From NCBI GenBank assembly GCA_965662345.1, contig CBFIHE010000002.1, positions 62,001 through 126,000 of the forward strand: a DNA stretch of 64,000 nt, read 5' to 3'. Positions within the stretch are counted from its first letter, which is position 1. Each line of letters starts with the position of its first letter. Shown here piece after piece: positions 26,635 through 34,631 of this stretch. Both the position numbers and the translations under genes were made by a program. This DNA comes from UBA6049 sp965662345. Its GTDB lineage: Bacteria > Bacteroidota > Bacteroidia > Flavobacteriales_G > Salibacteraceae. Below the pieces are notes generated by a model that saw nothing but the letters and a program-made list of their open reading frames with translations, had not been told where the DNA came from and did not search any database.

Positions 26635-26928
26635 TTAGTTCATCTCTACTAGACTATTGACGTTTTCGTTGTGAGTAATAATAGTTCCGTGCTCTAGCAA
26701 CTTACCATTATCAAATAAAGCGTATGTTTTTACATTCTTGAGAATTCTCTCTTGGTATACGCGTTCGCCTTTGTTGTTATATTTAACTAACATATCTGCT
26801 CCAAAGTAATCAATCGCTGTAACCACTACGCTTCCGTCTTCTAATATCTTGTAAGACTCTTCTCCTTCTTGTTGACTGTATCCTGCTACACTTAGCATTA
26901 ATGCAATCATCACCACTATCCATTTCAT
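26635..26928 (-). CDS. Small secreted protein with a Pho-box-like promoter
   Basis: 97-aa protein with a Sec signal peptide (MKWIVVMIALMLSVAGYSQ). The mature part of about 78 residues reads as short beta strands (DGSVVVTAIDYFGADMLVKYNNKGERVYQERILKN) with no motif I recognise. It is probably periplasmic. Its promoter carries two 7-bp repeats at 11-bp spacing that closely resemble an enterobacterial Pho box, so phosphate-dependent expression is inferred. It sits between the TonB receptor and the atypical regulator. Function unknown. Confidence 0.75.
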   Translation of the reverse strand: MKWIVVMIALMLSVAGYSQQEGEESYKILEDGSVVVTAIDYFGADMLVKYNNKGERVYQERILKNVKTYALFDNGKLLEHGTIITHNENVNSLVEMN

Positions 26929-26955
26929 AACTTATCTTCCTTGATGATTATGAAG

Positions 26956-27000
26956 CAAAGTTAATGAATTTTATCTTTAATGTTACGTTTATGTTACCTT
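26956..27000 (-). promoter_or_regulatory. Pho-box-like direct repeat plus -7 box
   Basis: Minus strand: GTAACAT at 26997-26991 and again at 26986-26980, an exact 7-bp direct repeat at 11-bp spacing, each followed by an A-rich filler as in the E. coli PhoB box. Sixteen bp further is an exact -7 box TAACTTTG (26963-26956), so the repeats replace a -33 element. The start codon of the 97-aa gene is 27 nt beyond the box. Confidence 0.6.
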
Positions 27001-27017
27001 TTTTAATTCTACGTTAA

Positions 27018-27686
27018 CTACAGTCTATATCCAACACCTTTGATTGTGTGTATAAAATCGTCTCCAAGCTTAGACCTAATCTTCCTGATATGGACGTCTA
27101 TGGTACGATTGCGAACATCTTCATAATCCTTCCAAAGCTCTTCTTTAATCTCTTCACGGGTAAACACTTTAGATGGAGTCTTTGCCAGTAAGTCAACTAT
27201 TTCAAACTCTTTCTTCTGTAACTCTACTTTACTCTTATTGCGAATTACTAGATATCGCGCATAGTCAATTTCAACATCACCTACTTTAATTAAGTCTTCA
27301 TCGCTATTTGTAGAGAGTCTTCTAGCAAGGCCAAACAACCTTTTCTTTAATAAACCCAGATTGATCGGTTTATTCATGAAATCGTCTGCTCCATGATTCA
27401 AAATTGCAATCTGTGAGTAATGGTCCTTTACCTTGGTAAGGATACTAACGAGCGGTTTGCTCTGTAAATCTGTCTTAACATAATCTATAACTTCCATTCC
27501 ATCAGAATCTGGAAGCTCTAATTCTGATACTATAATATCAGGCGCTACTTTTTTAAAAAGAGTCTTAGACTCTTTGAAGGATCCCGCGCTCTGGAACGCA
27601 AATCCCGTATCTCCTTCAAAAGCTACCTTCAAATCTGTAACAAATGCCTGATCTGGATCAATAGCCAATACACTAAGTGGCTTCAT
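27018..27686 (-). CDS. Atypical PhoB-like response regulator with Glu at the phospho-acceptor site
   Basis: 222-aa OmpR/PhoB-family protein. The winged-helix domain (RTIDVHIRKIRSKLGDDFIHTIKGVGYRL) is close to that of the regulator at 21407-22090. The receiver domain is altered: the acceptor-site segment reads VSELELPDSDG, with Glu55 where Asp is expected, and the acidic pair is reduced to AIDPD. The conserved Thr (SILTKVKD) and Lys (FMNKPIN) remain. Glu can mimic a phosphorylated Asp, so the protein may be constitutively active or respond to another input. No histidine kinase is adjacent. Confidence 0.88.
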   Translation of the reverse strand: MKPLSVLAIDPDQAFVTDLKVAFEGDTGFAFQSAGSFKESKTLFKKVAPDIIVSELELPDSDGMEVIDYVKTDLQSKPLVSILTKVKDHYSQIAILNHGADDFMNKPINLGLLKKRLFGLARRLSTNSDEDLIKVGDVEIDYARYLVIRNKSKVELQKKEFEIVDLLAKTPSKVFTREEIKEELWKDYEDVRNRTIDVHIRKIRSKLGDDFIHTIKGVGYRL

Positions 27687-27881
27687 GTAACCTATATATT
27701 ATAAATGTCATGCAAGGTAGATTCTGTATCTCAGAAATATTTTACCACTAAATGAAACCTTACTTATCTAAGTATTTACCTTTTGTTACCACCATTAACT
27801 CTATGTAAACACCACCAGTTTTCGCGAGGAATACCTTTCTTTGCCGCTTACATCGAGAGGGTACTCTTAATACTAATTGAT

Positions 27882-29597
27882 TTGAATTACATCTTTGGTT
27901 TTTTGACGGTTGTAGGCTCATTGGGGCTTTTCATTTATGGAATGAAAAACATGAGCGAGGGTATCCAGCGACTAGCAGGAAACAGACTCCGTGAGTTTCT
28001 GGCAGCTTTAACCTCTAACCGTTTCATGGGGGTATTCACTGGTTTTACCACAACGGCTCTTATTCAATCTTCTTCTGCCACAACTGTAATGGTTGTTAGC
28101 TTTGTGAATGCAGGTCTACTAAATCTAAAGCAAGCTATAAGTGTCATCATGGGGGCCAATATCGGTACCACCATAACAGCCGTACTTATTACAGCATTCG
28201 GATTCTCTAAATTTTCTTTATCTGCCTACGCCTTACCCGTAATTGCCATTGCCTTTCCAATGATGTTTAGTGGTAATGAGCGCACCAAAAGCTTGTCTGA
28301 GTTTCTCATCGGCTTTGCCATCTTATTTATGGGCTTAGATGCATTAAAATCTAGTGTACCAGACATAAATCAAATTCCAGGGATTGAAGAATTTATAGGA
28401 CAATTGAATTCATTCGGGTTTGTGTCTACACTCATTTTTGTTGTTATTGGTACATTCCTTACCATTGTTGTGCAATCTTCATCCGCTGCCATTGCGCTTA
28501 CATTAACTCTTTGCGCCAAGGGAATTATTGGATTTGAGAATGCAGCTGCCATCGTATTGGGCGAGAACATTGGTACTACAATTACTGCCAACCTTGCAGC
28601 CATTGTAGGAAATGTGCATGCGAAAAGAGCTGCAAGAGCACACTTACTATTCAATCTAGTTGGAGTTGGGTGGATGCTTCTAGCATTTCCGCTGTATATC
28701 CATGCAATTAACGACTTCATATTCAGTTCAACTGGTTTCTCTCCTTTAAATGCACATCCAGAAACTGATGGCCATATAGAAACAGTAAACTGGGGTCTAA
28801 CGCTATTTCATATTTCCTTCAACATTACCAATACATTCATTTTTGTTTGGTTTGTTGGCGTTATTGAACGGATGGTTGTGCGTTTGGTCAATTCAGATAA
28901 GAAAATTGATAGGGAGTATCATTTGGAGTACATTGATAAAGGCTTAATGGGCTCTCCTGAATTATCGTTGCTTGAAGCGCGCAAAGAAGTGGCCAAATTT
29001 GGTTTACTCACACAGCGTATGATGGGTTTTTTAATAGAATTATTCTCTGCTAAAGACGATAAGAAAATTGAGAAAAGACTAAGAAAAATCCGAAAATATG
29101 AGGACATCACGGATCGTGTAGAACTTGAAATTGGTGATTATCTGATGAAGGTTTCTGAAGGTGAACTATCAGAGGCTTCATCGCGCAGAGTGCGGAGTAT
29201 GTTGAGCATCATCAATGAGTTAGAGCTCATAGGAGATGTGATTTTCCAAATGTCTAAAAACGTTGAGAAGAAAGTAGAAAGCAGAACTTGGTTTACTCCA
29301 GAACAACGGAATATGCTCCAAGATATGTTTGTTAAGTTAGAGGAGACGTTTGACCTTATGAATCATAGTCTTGGTGAAGAGTATGGAAAGGTGAAAGGGA
29401 ATGAAAATGAAGCTTCTTTAAAGCGCAAAGAGTTGATTGAGTTTGCAAATGAAATACGTAAAAAGCACTTGCAGAGTATTGAGCGAGGAGACTATAATGT
29501 GAAAAGTGGGTTGGTATATACTGAGCTATTTACGGCTTGCGAACAGTTGAATAATCACCTCTTCAATGTAAATGAGTCTATCGCAGGTAAGGTGTAA
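27882..29597 (+). CDS. Na+/phosphate cotransporter (NptA/YjbB type) with PhoU-like C-terminal domain
   Basis: Inner-membrane phosphate symporter. Two inverted repeats carry the PNaS signatures: TTALIQSSSATTVMVVSF with GANIGTTITA, and IVVQSSSAAIALTLTL with GENIGTTITA; about eight membrane segments. The C-terminal 190 residues are helical and PhoU-like, implying regulation by phosphate status. The open frame begins at a TTG at 27783, but similarity starts at NYIFGFLTVVGSLGLFIYGMK, so the TTG at 27882 (571 aa) is the more likely start; no ATG is available before Met55. Confidence 0.88.
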   Translation: MNYIFGFLTVVGSLGLFIYGMKNMSEGIQRLAGNRLREFLAALTSNRFMGVFTGFTTTALIQSSSATTVMVVSFVNAGLLNLKQAISVIMGANIGTTITAVLITAFGFSKFSLSAYALPVIAIAFPMMFSGNERTKSLSEFLIGFAILFMGLDALKSSVPDINQIPGIEEFIGQLNSFGFVSTLIFVVIGTFLTIVVQSSSAAIALTLTLCAKGIIGFENAAAIVLGENIGTTITANLAAIVGNVHAKRAARAHLLFNLVGVGWMLLAFPLYIHAINDFIFSSTGFSPLNAHPETDGHIETVNWGLTLFHISFNITNTFIFVWFVGVIERMVVRLVNSDKKIDREYHLEYIDKGLMGSPELSLLEARKEVAKFGLLTQRMMGFLIELFSAKDDKKIEKRLRKIRKYEDITDRVELEIGDYLMKVSEGELSEASSRRVRSMLSIINELELIGDVIFQMSKNVEKKVESRTWFTPEQRNMLQDMFVKLEETFDLMNHSLGEEYGKVKGNENEASLKRKELIEFANEIRKKHLQSIERGDYNVKSGLVYTELFTACEQLNNHLFNVNESIAGKV

Positions 29598-29598
29598 C

Positions 29599-30099
29599 CT
29601 AAGAATTATCTATTATAACTGCACCGCTCTCAGCTGGTATGCTTTCGTTGAGCGCCCTGTCTATTAATGTTCCCCTAAATTTTAAGGTATCTCCCAAGCC
29701 AAATAAATCAAACTTGGGAATATAGCGCTCAATTGTGCCTTCAATTACTTCCTCTCTATTGTCTTCTGTAAGAGGAACAATCCTGGCGTCTAAACCAACA
29801 CCCCCATTAAAATCATACTGTACCCATGCCCCCGCATCACGATAGAATACATCAATTTTCAAGTTGTAGTAATAATCACCATCTACATTGTATGGAGGGA
29901 GCGTATCATTCTGCCCTAAACCAACATCGCCATTGCAATCTTTAAAACTAAACTCTAAACGGTATACACTATCTTGAATACTAATAAGATCTTTATAAGA
30001 CATGGATGGCACAGGGTCATCACATGATTCTGGTTTACAAGAAACTCCTGCAATTAACCCCAAGAAGAGGATACCTATTATTTTTGCTCCGTTTAACAT
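29599..30099 (-). CDS. Predicted lipoprotein of unknown function
   Basis: 166-aa lipoprotein. Signal peptide MLNGAKIIGILFLGLIAGVSC with the lipobox cysteine, then KPESCDDPVP. The mature part has a beta-rich look with SFKDCNGDVGLGQNDT, YYYNLKIDVFYRD and a closing DTLKFRGTLIDRALNES; similar small lipoproteins occur widely in Bacteroidota, but I cannot name a family. The start is ATG 30099, since the upstream in-frame codon at 30108 is TTG and lies in the promoter box. The 3' end faces the symporter gene with a 1-bp gap. Confidence 0.75.
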   Translation of the reverse strand: MLNGAKIIGILFLGLIAGVSCKPESCDDPVPSMSYKDLISIQDSVYRLEFSFKDCNGDVGLGQNDTLPPYNVDGDYYYNLKIDVFYRDAGAWVQYDFNGGVGLDARIVPLTEDNREEVIEGTIERYIPKFDLFGLGDTLKFRGTLIDRALNESIPAESGAVIIDNS

Positions 30100-30113
30100 T
30101 CGCTTCAAATCTA
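30079..30113. promoter_or_regulatory. Face-to-face promoter boxes of the divergent lipoprotein and LuxE-like genes
   Basis: Plus-strand TATTTTTG (30079-30086) lies 35 nt before the TTG start at 30121. Minus-strand TAGATTTG (30106-30113) lies 7 nt before the lipoprotein ATG at 30099. The boxes point at each other, so the two promoters overlap and the plus-strand box lies inside the lipoprotein coding region. Confidence 0.45.
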
Positions 30114-30120
30114 CAAAACC

Positions 30121-31113
30121 TTGATAGATACATTCAATAAGGCTGAAGAGGCACTTAAAAATGGCGTTAACAGGCAGAGTTTTGAATTCTTAGCCTTAGA
30201 TCTCTTCCGTTTACAAGCACAACACGTACCTATTTACGGTGAATTTGTATCTCAATTAGGTGTTGACTACAGAACTATAACGTCTGTTAGTGACATTCCG
30301 TTCATTCCTGTGTCTTTTTTTAAATCGCATAAAGTACTCGCGAGCGGTTTTGATGCCCAACTTGTATTTGAAACCAGCGGTACAACGAATCAATTAAAGG
30401 GTAGGCATTATGTTCCGAGACCATCACTTTACGACTGGTCTTACCAAGAATGCTACAAAGGCTTTACGAATAATGAAAATTATGCGTTGCTCGCATTGCT
30501 TCCCAATTATTTGGAACGAGGCAACTCTTCACTGGTATATATGGTAGACGGATTGATACAATCGACTAACGATTCAGACTCAGGCTTTTTTCTGAACGAA
30601 TTAGAGACCATAGCTGATATCATTACTCGAAGAGAATCTCAACAGAAAAAAACACTTCTTTGGGGTGTAACTTATGCAATTCTAGATTTCTGCGAATCCT
30701 TTCCCATGCGGCTTAAAAACACGCGTGTCTTAGAAACTGGAGGAATGAAAGGAAGAAGGAAAGAGATAGTGAAAGAGGAACTTCATGAAGTTTTAAAAGA
30801 TGGGTTTGGTGTTGATCAAATTTACAGTGAATACGGAATGACAGAGCTTCTGAGCCAAGCCTATAGCCATGGGAATAATATATTTACTTGCCCAGCACAT
30901 ATGGCTGTAACTATGAGAGACCCCTCAGACCCACTCTCAACCGTGCCCGCTGGTGTAACAGGCGGAATAAATATTATTGACTTAGCCAATATTTACTCGT
31001 GTGCATTTATAGCCACAGAAGATCTGGGAAAAGCACATGAAGATGGGACTTTTGAGGTATTGGGCCGATATGATTCTGCTGAAGTGCGTGGCTGTAACTT
31101 AATGGTACAATAA
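30121..31113 (+). CDS. LuxE-like acyl-protein synthetase domain protein
   Basis: 330-aa protein of the adenylate-forming superfamily resembling LuxE. Visible motifs are the P-loop-like FETSGTTNQLKGRHYVP, VLETGGMKGRRKEI, YSEYGMTELLSQAY and a closing ATEDLGKAHEDG-FEVLGRYDSAEVRG. A cysteine five residues from the C-terminus (RGCNLMVQ) is placed like the acyl-accepting Cys near the end of LuxE. No luxC/luxD-type genes are nearby, so its carboxylic-acid substrate and acceptor are unknown. The start is TTG; there is no ATG near the N-terminal similarity. Confidence 0.8.
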   Translation: MIDTFNKAEEALKNGVNRQSFEFLALDLFRLQAQHVPIYGEFVSQLGVDYRTITSVSDIPFIPVSFFKSHKVLASGFDAQLVFETSGTTNQLKGRHYVPRPSLYDWSYQECYKGFTNNENYALLALLPNYLERGNSSLVYMVDGLIQSTNDSDSGFFLNELETIADIITRRESQQKKTLLWGVTYAILDFCESFPMRLKNTRVLETGGMKGRRKEIVKEELHEVLKDGFGVDQIYSEYGMTELLSQAYSHGNNIFTCPAHMAVTMRDPSDPLSTVPAGVTGGINIIDLANIYSCAFIATEDLGKAHEDGTFEVLGRYDSAEVRGCNLMVQ

Positions 31114-31143
31114 AAAAACCCTCTCGAGCTATGCTCAAGAGGG
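31112..31143 (-). terminator. Intrinsic terminator of the fasciclin gene
   Basis: Imperfect 11-bp stem (31119-31129 with 31133-31143, one C-A mismatch) and a 3-nt loop; on the minus strand it is followed by seven T (31118-31112). The T-run overlaps the stop codon of the convergent LuxE-like gene. Confidence 0.8.
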
Positions 31144-31171
31144 CCTCTCCTACCTGCCTCAATCCAAACGC

Positions 31172-32152
31172 TTATAGCGTTGGGATTAAAACTCCGTCAA
31201 TAACGTGGATTACTCCATTTGTTCCTTGAATGTCTGTAGCTGTTACGTTTGCTACACCACCATTCACATCTGTTACGGTTACACCACCTGATGTTCCGAG
31301 TGTAATATCTTCTGTTTGTACGGTTGTTACAGGACCATCAGTTACTTGGTCTGCTGTTACATTCGCTCCTGATACAACGTGGTACGTAAGTACCGCACCA
31401 ATTTGTGCGTCAGTTAGCGTAGCTATAGTTGATGAAATTGCATCAAAAGCTGAGTTTACAGGAGCAAACACAGTGAAAGTTGCATTGTCGTCTGACAATA
31501 CGTCAACCAACTCACCTGGAGTACCATCTCCATCTGAATCTGTATTAGCTAAGGTTGAAACCAATGATGTATGGTCTGGACTCAAGCTTGCCAAATCAAC
31601 AATATTCAATGGTAGTAATACACCATCAACTACGTGAATAACACCGTTAGATGCATCTACATCCGCTGCTGCTACATTAGAAGTACCATTGATTGTTACA
31701 GATGAACCAGTTGCCTCAAGATATGCATCTAAAGCCGCACCTGAACTGTGGGTTCCTAACATGTCAACAAAGCCTGTAGTTACTTGAGCAGCTTTTACTT
31801 CTGCACCAATAACGTGATATAATACAACATTTTTTAAACCATCTGTTCCAAGAGCAGATTCAAGCTCATCCACAGAATTTAATCCTAATGATGCTAAAGC
31901 CGCGTTGAATGCGTCATTGGTTGGAGCAAATACAGTGTACTCGCCAGGTGAGTTGAGGGTATTCACCAAGTCTACACGCTCCAAAATATCTACTAACGTA
32001 GAAAACTGAGGGTCATTTGCAGCAATCTCTGCGATTGTTTGCTCTTGCGGTGTAGGTGTTGTTGGGTTGTTGTCATCGTCATCATCATTACAAGATGTGA
32101 ACGTTAACATTGTTGCTAGTGCGATTGCACTGAATTTAAACAAGTTTTTCAT
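31172..32152 (-). CDS. Fasciclin (FAS1) domain lipoprotein, two FAS1 repeats
   Basis: 326-aa surface lipoprotein. Lipobox LTFTSC followed by NDDDDDNN, an acidic run like that of the lipoprotein at 22353, suggesting export to the cell surface. Two FAS1 domains follow (about 42-175 and 178-326), each with the H1 motif (TVFAPTNDAFNAAL; TVFAPVNSAFDAI), the YH motif (VLYHVIGA; LTYHVVSGA) and the H2 motif (NGVIHVVDGVLLP; NGVIHVIDGVLIP). FAS1 domains mediate adhesion. The ATG at 32152 is used; the upstream codon at 32158 is TTG. Confidence 0.93.
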   Translation of the reverse strand: MKNLFKFSAIALATMLTFTSCNDDDDDNNPTTPTPQEQTIAEIAANDPQFSTLVDILERVDLVNTLNSPGEYTVFAPTNDAFNAALASLGLNSVDELESALGTDGLKNVVLYHVIGAEVKAAQVTTGFVDMLGTHSSGAALDAYLEATGSSVTINGTSNVAAADVDASNGVIHVVDGVLLPLNIVDLASLSPDHTSLVSTLANTDSDGDGTPGELVDVLSDDNATFTVFAPVNSAFDAISSTIATLTDAQIGAVLTYHVVSGANVTADQVTDGPVTTVQTEDITLGTSGGVTVTDVNGGVANVTATDIQGTNGVIHVIDGVLIPTL

Positions 32153-32237
32153 TTTCAATACGGATTTATTGATTTACCGTATGAAACGCCCTCGCTTAAT
32201 TTTTGTTTAACGTTTGGTGTTTTTTATTAAACAAACA

Positions 32238-33509
32238 TTAAGAAATACGTACCAAGAAATAGTTCTTCTTTCCGCGCTGCAACAGGATAAAGCGGTTATT
32301 AATGGTGTGCTTGGCAGATAAAATAAAATCATCTTTTATTTTAGTCTTGTTAATGCTGATAGAGTTTTCTTTCAGTGCTCTGCGGGCTTCTCCATTAGAT
32401 TTTAAGAATCCAGATTTAGAAACCAATAACTCAATAATACCCATGCCTTCTACCTCATCAGATTGAATAGTGGCTTGAGGCACACCTTCAAATACTTGCA
32501 AGAAGGTTTCTTCATCTAGAGACTCTAAGTCATCTTGGGTAGATTTTCCAAAAAGGATATTCCCAGCTTTTATTGCTTTCTCAAGTGCATCTTCTGAATG
32601 TACACGAATGGTAAGCTCATCGGCTAAGGCCTTTTGTAACACTCTTAAATGAGGAGCTTCAGAATGCTCTTTTTCCAGTGCCTCAATTTCTTCTTTGGAC
32701 CTCTCGCTGAATATTTTGATGTATTTAATCACATCATCATCAGAAGCGTTCAACCAGTATTGGTGAAATTTATAGGATGAAGTGCGCTTGGGATCTAACC
32801 AAACATTACCACCTTCTGTTTTGCCAAACTTAGTACCGTCTGCCTTTGTAATTAGCGGAGTAGTAACTGCAAAAGCTTCTCCTCTGCCCTTTCTTCTTAT
32901 GAGCTCAGTTCCAGTAACAATGTTACCCCACTGATCTGAACCACCCAACTGAACTTTAACTCCTTTATTCTTCCATAACCAGTAGAAATCATACCCTTGA
33001 ACAAGTTGGTAGGTAAACTCCGTAAAGCTCAGCCCTGTTTCCAATCGCTTCTTCACAGAATCTTTGGTCATCATATAGTTAACGGAAATGTGTTTTCCTA
33101 CATCTCGAATAAATTCTAAGAATCCAAAAGGCTTAAACCAATCGTAGTTATTCACGAGTTCAGCGGCATTGTCGCCTTCAAACTCAAGAAACTTTCCAAG
33201 TTGTTCCTTTACGCATTTCACATTGTGGTTCAATGTTTCTTCATCTAGCAGGTTGCGTTCTTCAGACTTTCCGCTTGGGTCGCCAACCATTCCTGTTGCA
33301 CCACCCACCAATACTACAGGCTTGTGACCGGCATTCTGCAGGTGCTTCAAAGTCATTATTTGAACAAGGTGGCCAACATGTAACGAGTCTGCCGTTGGAT
33401 CAAATCCAATGTAAGCTTTTGTCACCTCCTTTTGGAACTGCGCTTCTGCTCCCGGCATAATATCGTGAATCATGCCTCTCCATTTCAACTCTGCTACAAA
33501 ATCTTTCAT
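32238..33509 (-). CDS. tyrS: Tyrosyl-tRNA synthetase
   Basis: Class I aminoacyl-tRNA synthetase of 423 aa. The HIGH motif is HVGH (44-47) after YIGFDPTADSL; the KMSKS equivalent is KFGKT in ADGTKFGKTEGGNVWLD; tyrosine-binding segments QGYDFYWLW and QLGGSDQWGNIVTG are present. A C-terminal S4 domain (about 350-423, LLVSKSGFLKSNGEARRALKENSISIN) binds tRNA. Length and order are normal. It is divergent from the epimerase gene. Confidence 0.97.
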   Translation of the reverse strand: MKDFVAELKWRGMIHDIMPGAEAQFQKEVTKAYIGFDPTADSLHVGHLVQIMTLKHLQNAGHKPVVLVGGATGMVGDPSGKSEERNLLDEETLNHNVKCVKEQLGKFLEFEGDNAAELVNNYDWFKPFGFLEFIRDVGKHISVNYMMTKDSVKKRLETGLSFTEFTYQLVQGYDFYWLWKNKGVKVQLGGSDQWGNIVTGTELIRRKGRGEAFAVTTPLITKADGTKFGKTEGGNVWLDPKRTSSYKFHQYWLNASDDDVIKYIKIFSERSKEEIEALEKEHSEAPHLRVLQKALADELTIRVHSEDALEKAIKAGNILFGKSTQDDLESLDEETFLQVFEGVPQATIQSDEVEGMGIIELLVSKSGFLKSNGEARRALKENSISINKTKIKDDFILSAKHTINNRFILLQRGKKNYFLVRIS

Positions 33510-33532
33510 GGTCTATCTTTAGAAATTGCGCG

Positions 33533-33540
33533 CAAAGATA
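33533..33540 (-). promoter_or_regulatory. Bacteroidota -7 promoter box for tyrS (TATCTTTG)
   Basis: Exact TAnnTTTG match on the minus strand, 23 nt upstream of the tyrS ATG. A near match (TATTTTCG, 33599-33606) precedes the divergent epimerase ATG at 33612. Confidence 0.55.
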
Positions 33541-33611
33541 GCCGTGCACCAACAATATGAAAACCAAAGCCAACCTTTACCTATTCATGCTGTTCCACTA
33601 TTTTCGCCATA

Positions 33612-34631
33612 ATGAAAATTGTAGTAACAGGAGGTACCGGAATGGTAGGCGCACATTTGCTTGTTCAGCTTATGCGCGGAGAGAATGAAGTGGTTGCCAT
33701 TAAACGCCCTACTTCTTCTACAGCTGATGTCCAGCACGTTTTTGAACACTACGGCAGAGCCGATGATTTTTCAAAAATTGTTTGGGAAGAAGCTGATATC
33801 CTAGATGTTTTGGCCTTAGAGTCTGTTTTTACCAATGCGGATATTGTCTATCATGCAGCGGCTATGGTTTCTTTTGTTCCCTCAGATTACGATTCGCTCA
33901 TAAAGCAAAATGTAGAAGGCACAGCGAATGTGGTTAATGCCTGTCTATCTTCAGATGTAAAAACGCTAGCCTATGTAAGTTCTACTGCCGCCATTGGCAG
34001 ACAACTAAAAGTAGATATTGTAACAGAGGATTTGCCATGGGATGAAAAGGGAAACGCGTCTGGATATAGTATCTCTAAACATTATGCTGAACGCGAAGTG
34101 TGGCGGGGTTCAGAAGAAGGCTTGAATGTTTCTATAGTAAATCCTTGTATAGTGGTTGGCCCTGGTAAATGGGGTAGCAGTTCTACTACCCTGCTTGACT
34201 CAGCATACAATGAAATTGCCTTTTATTCAACTGGAGCAAATGCCTTTGTAGATGCTCGTGATGTTGCTTCTGTTTTAATTCGATTGGTTGAAAAAAATCA
34301 ATTCAATGAGCGTTATTTAGTCATTGGAGAGAATATGTCTTTCAAAACCTTCTTTACCAAAACAGCCAAACTATTTGGCAAAAGACCTCCGCACATAAAA
34401 ACATCAAAATGGCTTACGGGATTGGCATGCAGAGTTGCTTGGTTAGCAAGCAAGTTCACTGGTAAGAAGCCAGAAATCACGAAAGAAACGGCACAATCTG
34501 CACAACGAATTACCACTTATTCCTCAGAGAAATTAAAAAGTGTTTTGCCAGATTTCAGTTTCCGCTCTGTAGATGAAGCAATAGAAAATGCTACTGAGGC
34601 TTATTTAACGTATCGCGTAACGCACGAATAG
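33612..34631 (+). CDS. NAD-dependent epimerase/dehydratase (extended SDR)
   Basis: 339-aa extended short-chain dehydrogenase. The Rossmann start VVTGGTGMVGAHL (GxxGxxG), VYHAAAMVSFVPSDY, and the catalytic YSISKHYAE (YxxxK) with an upstream Ser (YVSSTAAIG) are all present, so it should be active. The family includes sugar epimerases, dihydroflavonol-reductase-like and steroid-dehydrogenase-like enzymes; the substrate cannot be assigned. Its last 41 bp overlap the 3' end of the convergent DUF4296 gene. Confidence 0.87.
   Translation: MKIVVTGGTGMVGAHLLVQLMRGENEVVAIKRPTSSTADVQHVFEHYGRADDFSKIVWEEADILDVLALESVFTNADIVYHAAAMVSFVPSDYDSLIKQNVEGTANVVNACLSSDVKTLAYVSSTAAIGRQLKVDIVTEDLPWDEKGNASGYSISKHYAEREVWRGSEEGLNVSIVNPCIVVGPGKWGSSSTTLLDSAYNEIAFYSTGANAFVDARDVASVLIRLVEKNQFNERYLVIGENMSFKTFFTKTAKLFGKRPPHIKTSKWLTGLACRVAWLASKFTGKKPEITKETAQSAQRITTYSSEKLKSVLPDFSFRSVDEAIENATEAYLTYRVTHE

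Noticed and set aside
27742..27799. TTAC/TTAAC repeats upstream of the Na+/Pi symporter as another Pho box
   Set aside because: The spacings are 18, 16, 10 and 9 bp, not the regular 11 bp seen at the other sites; no convincing pattern.
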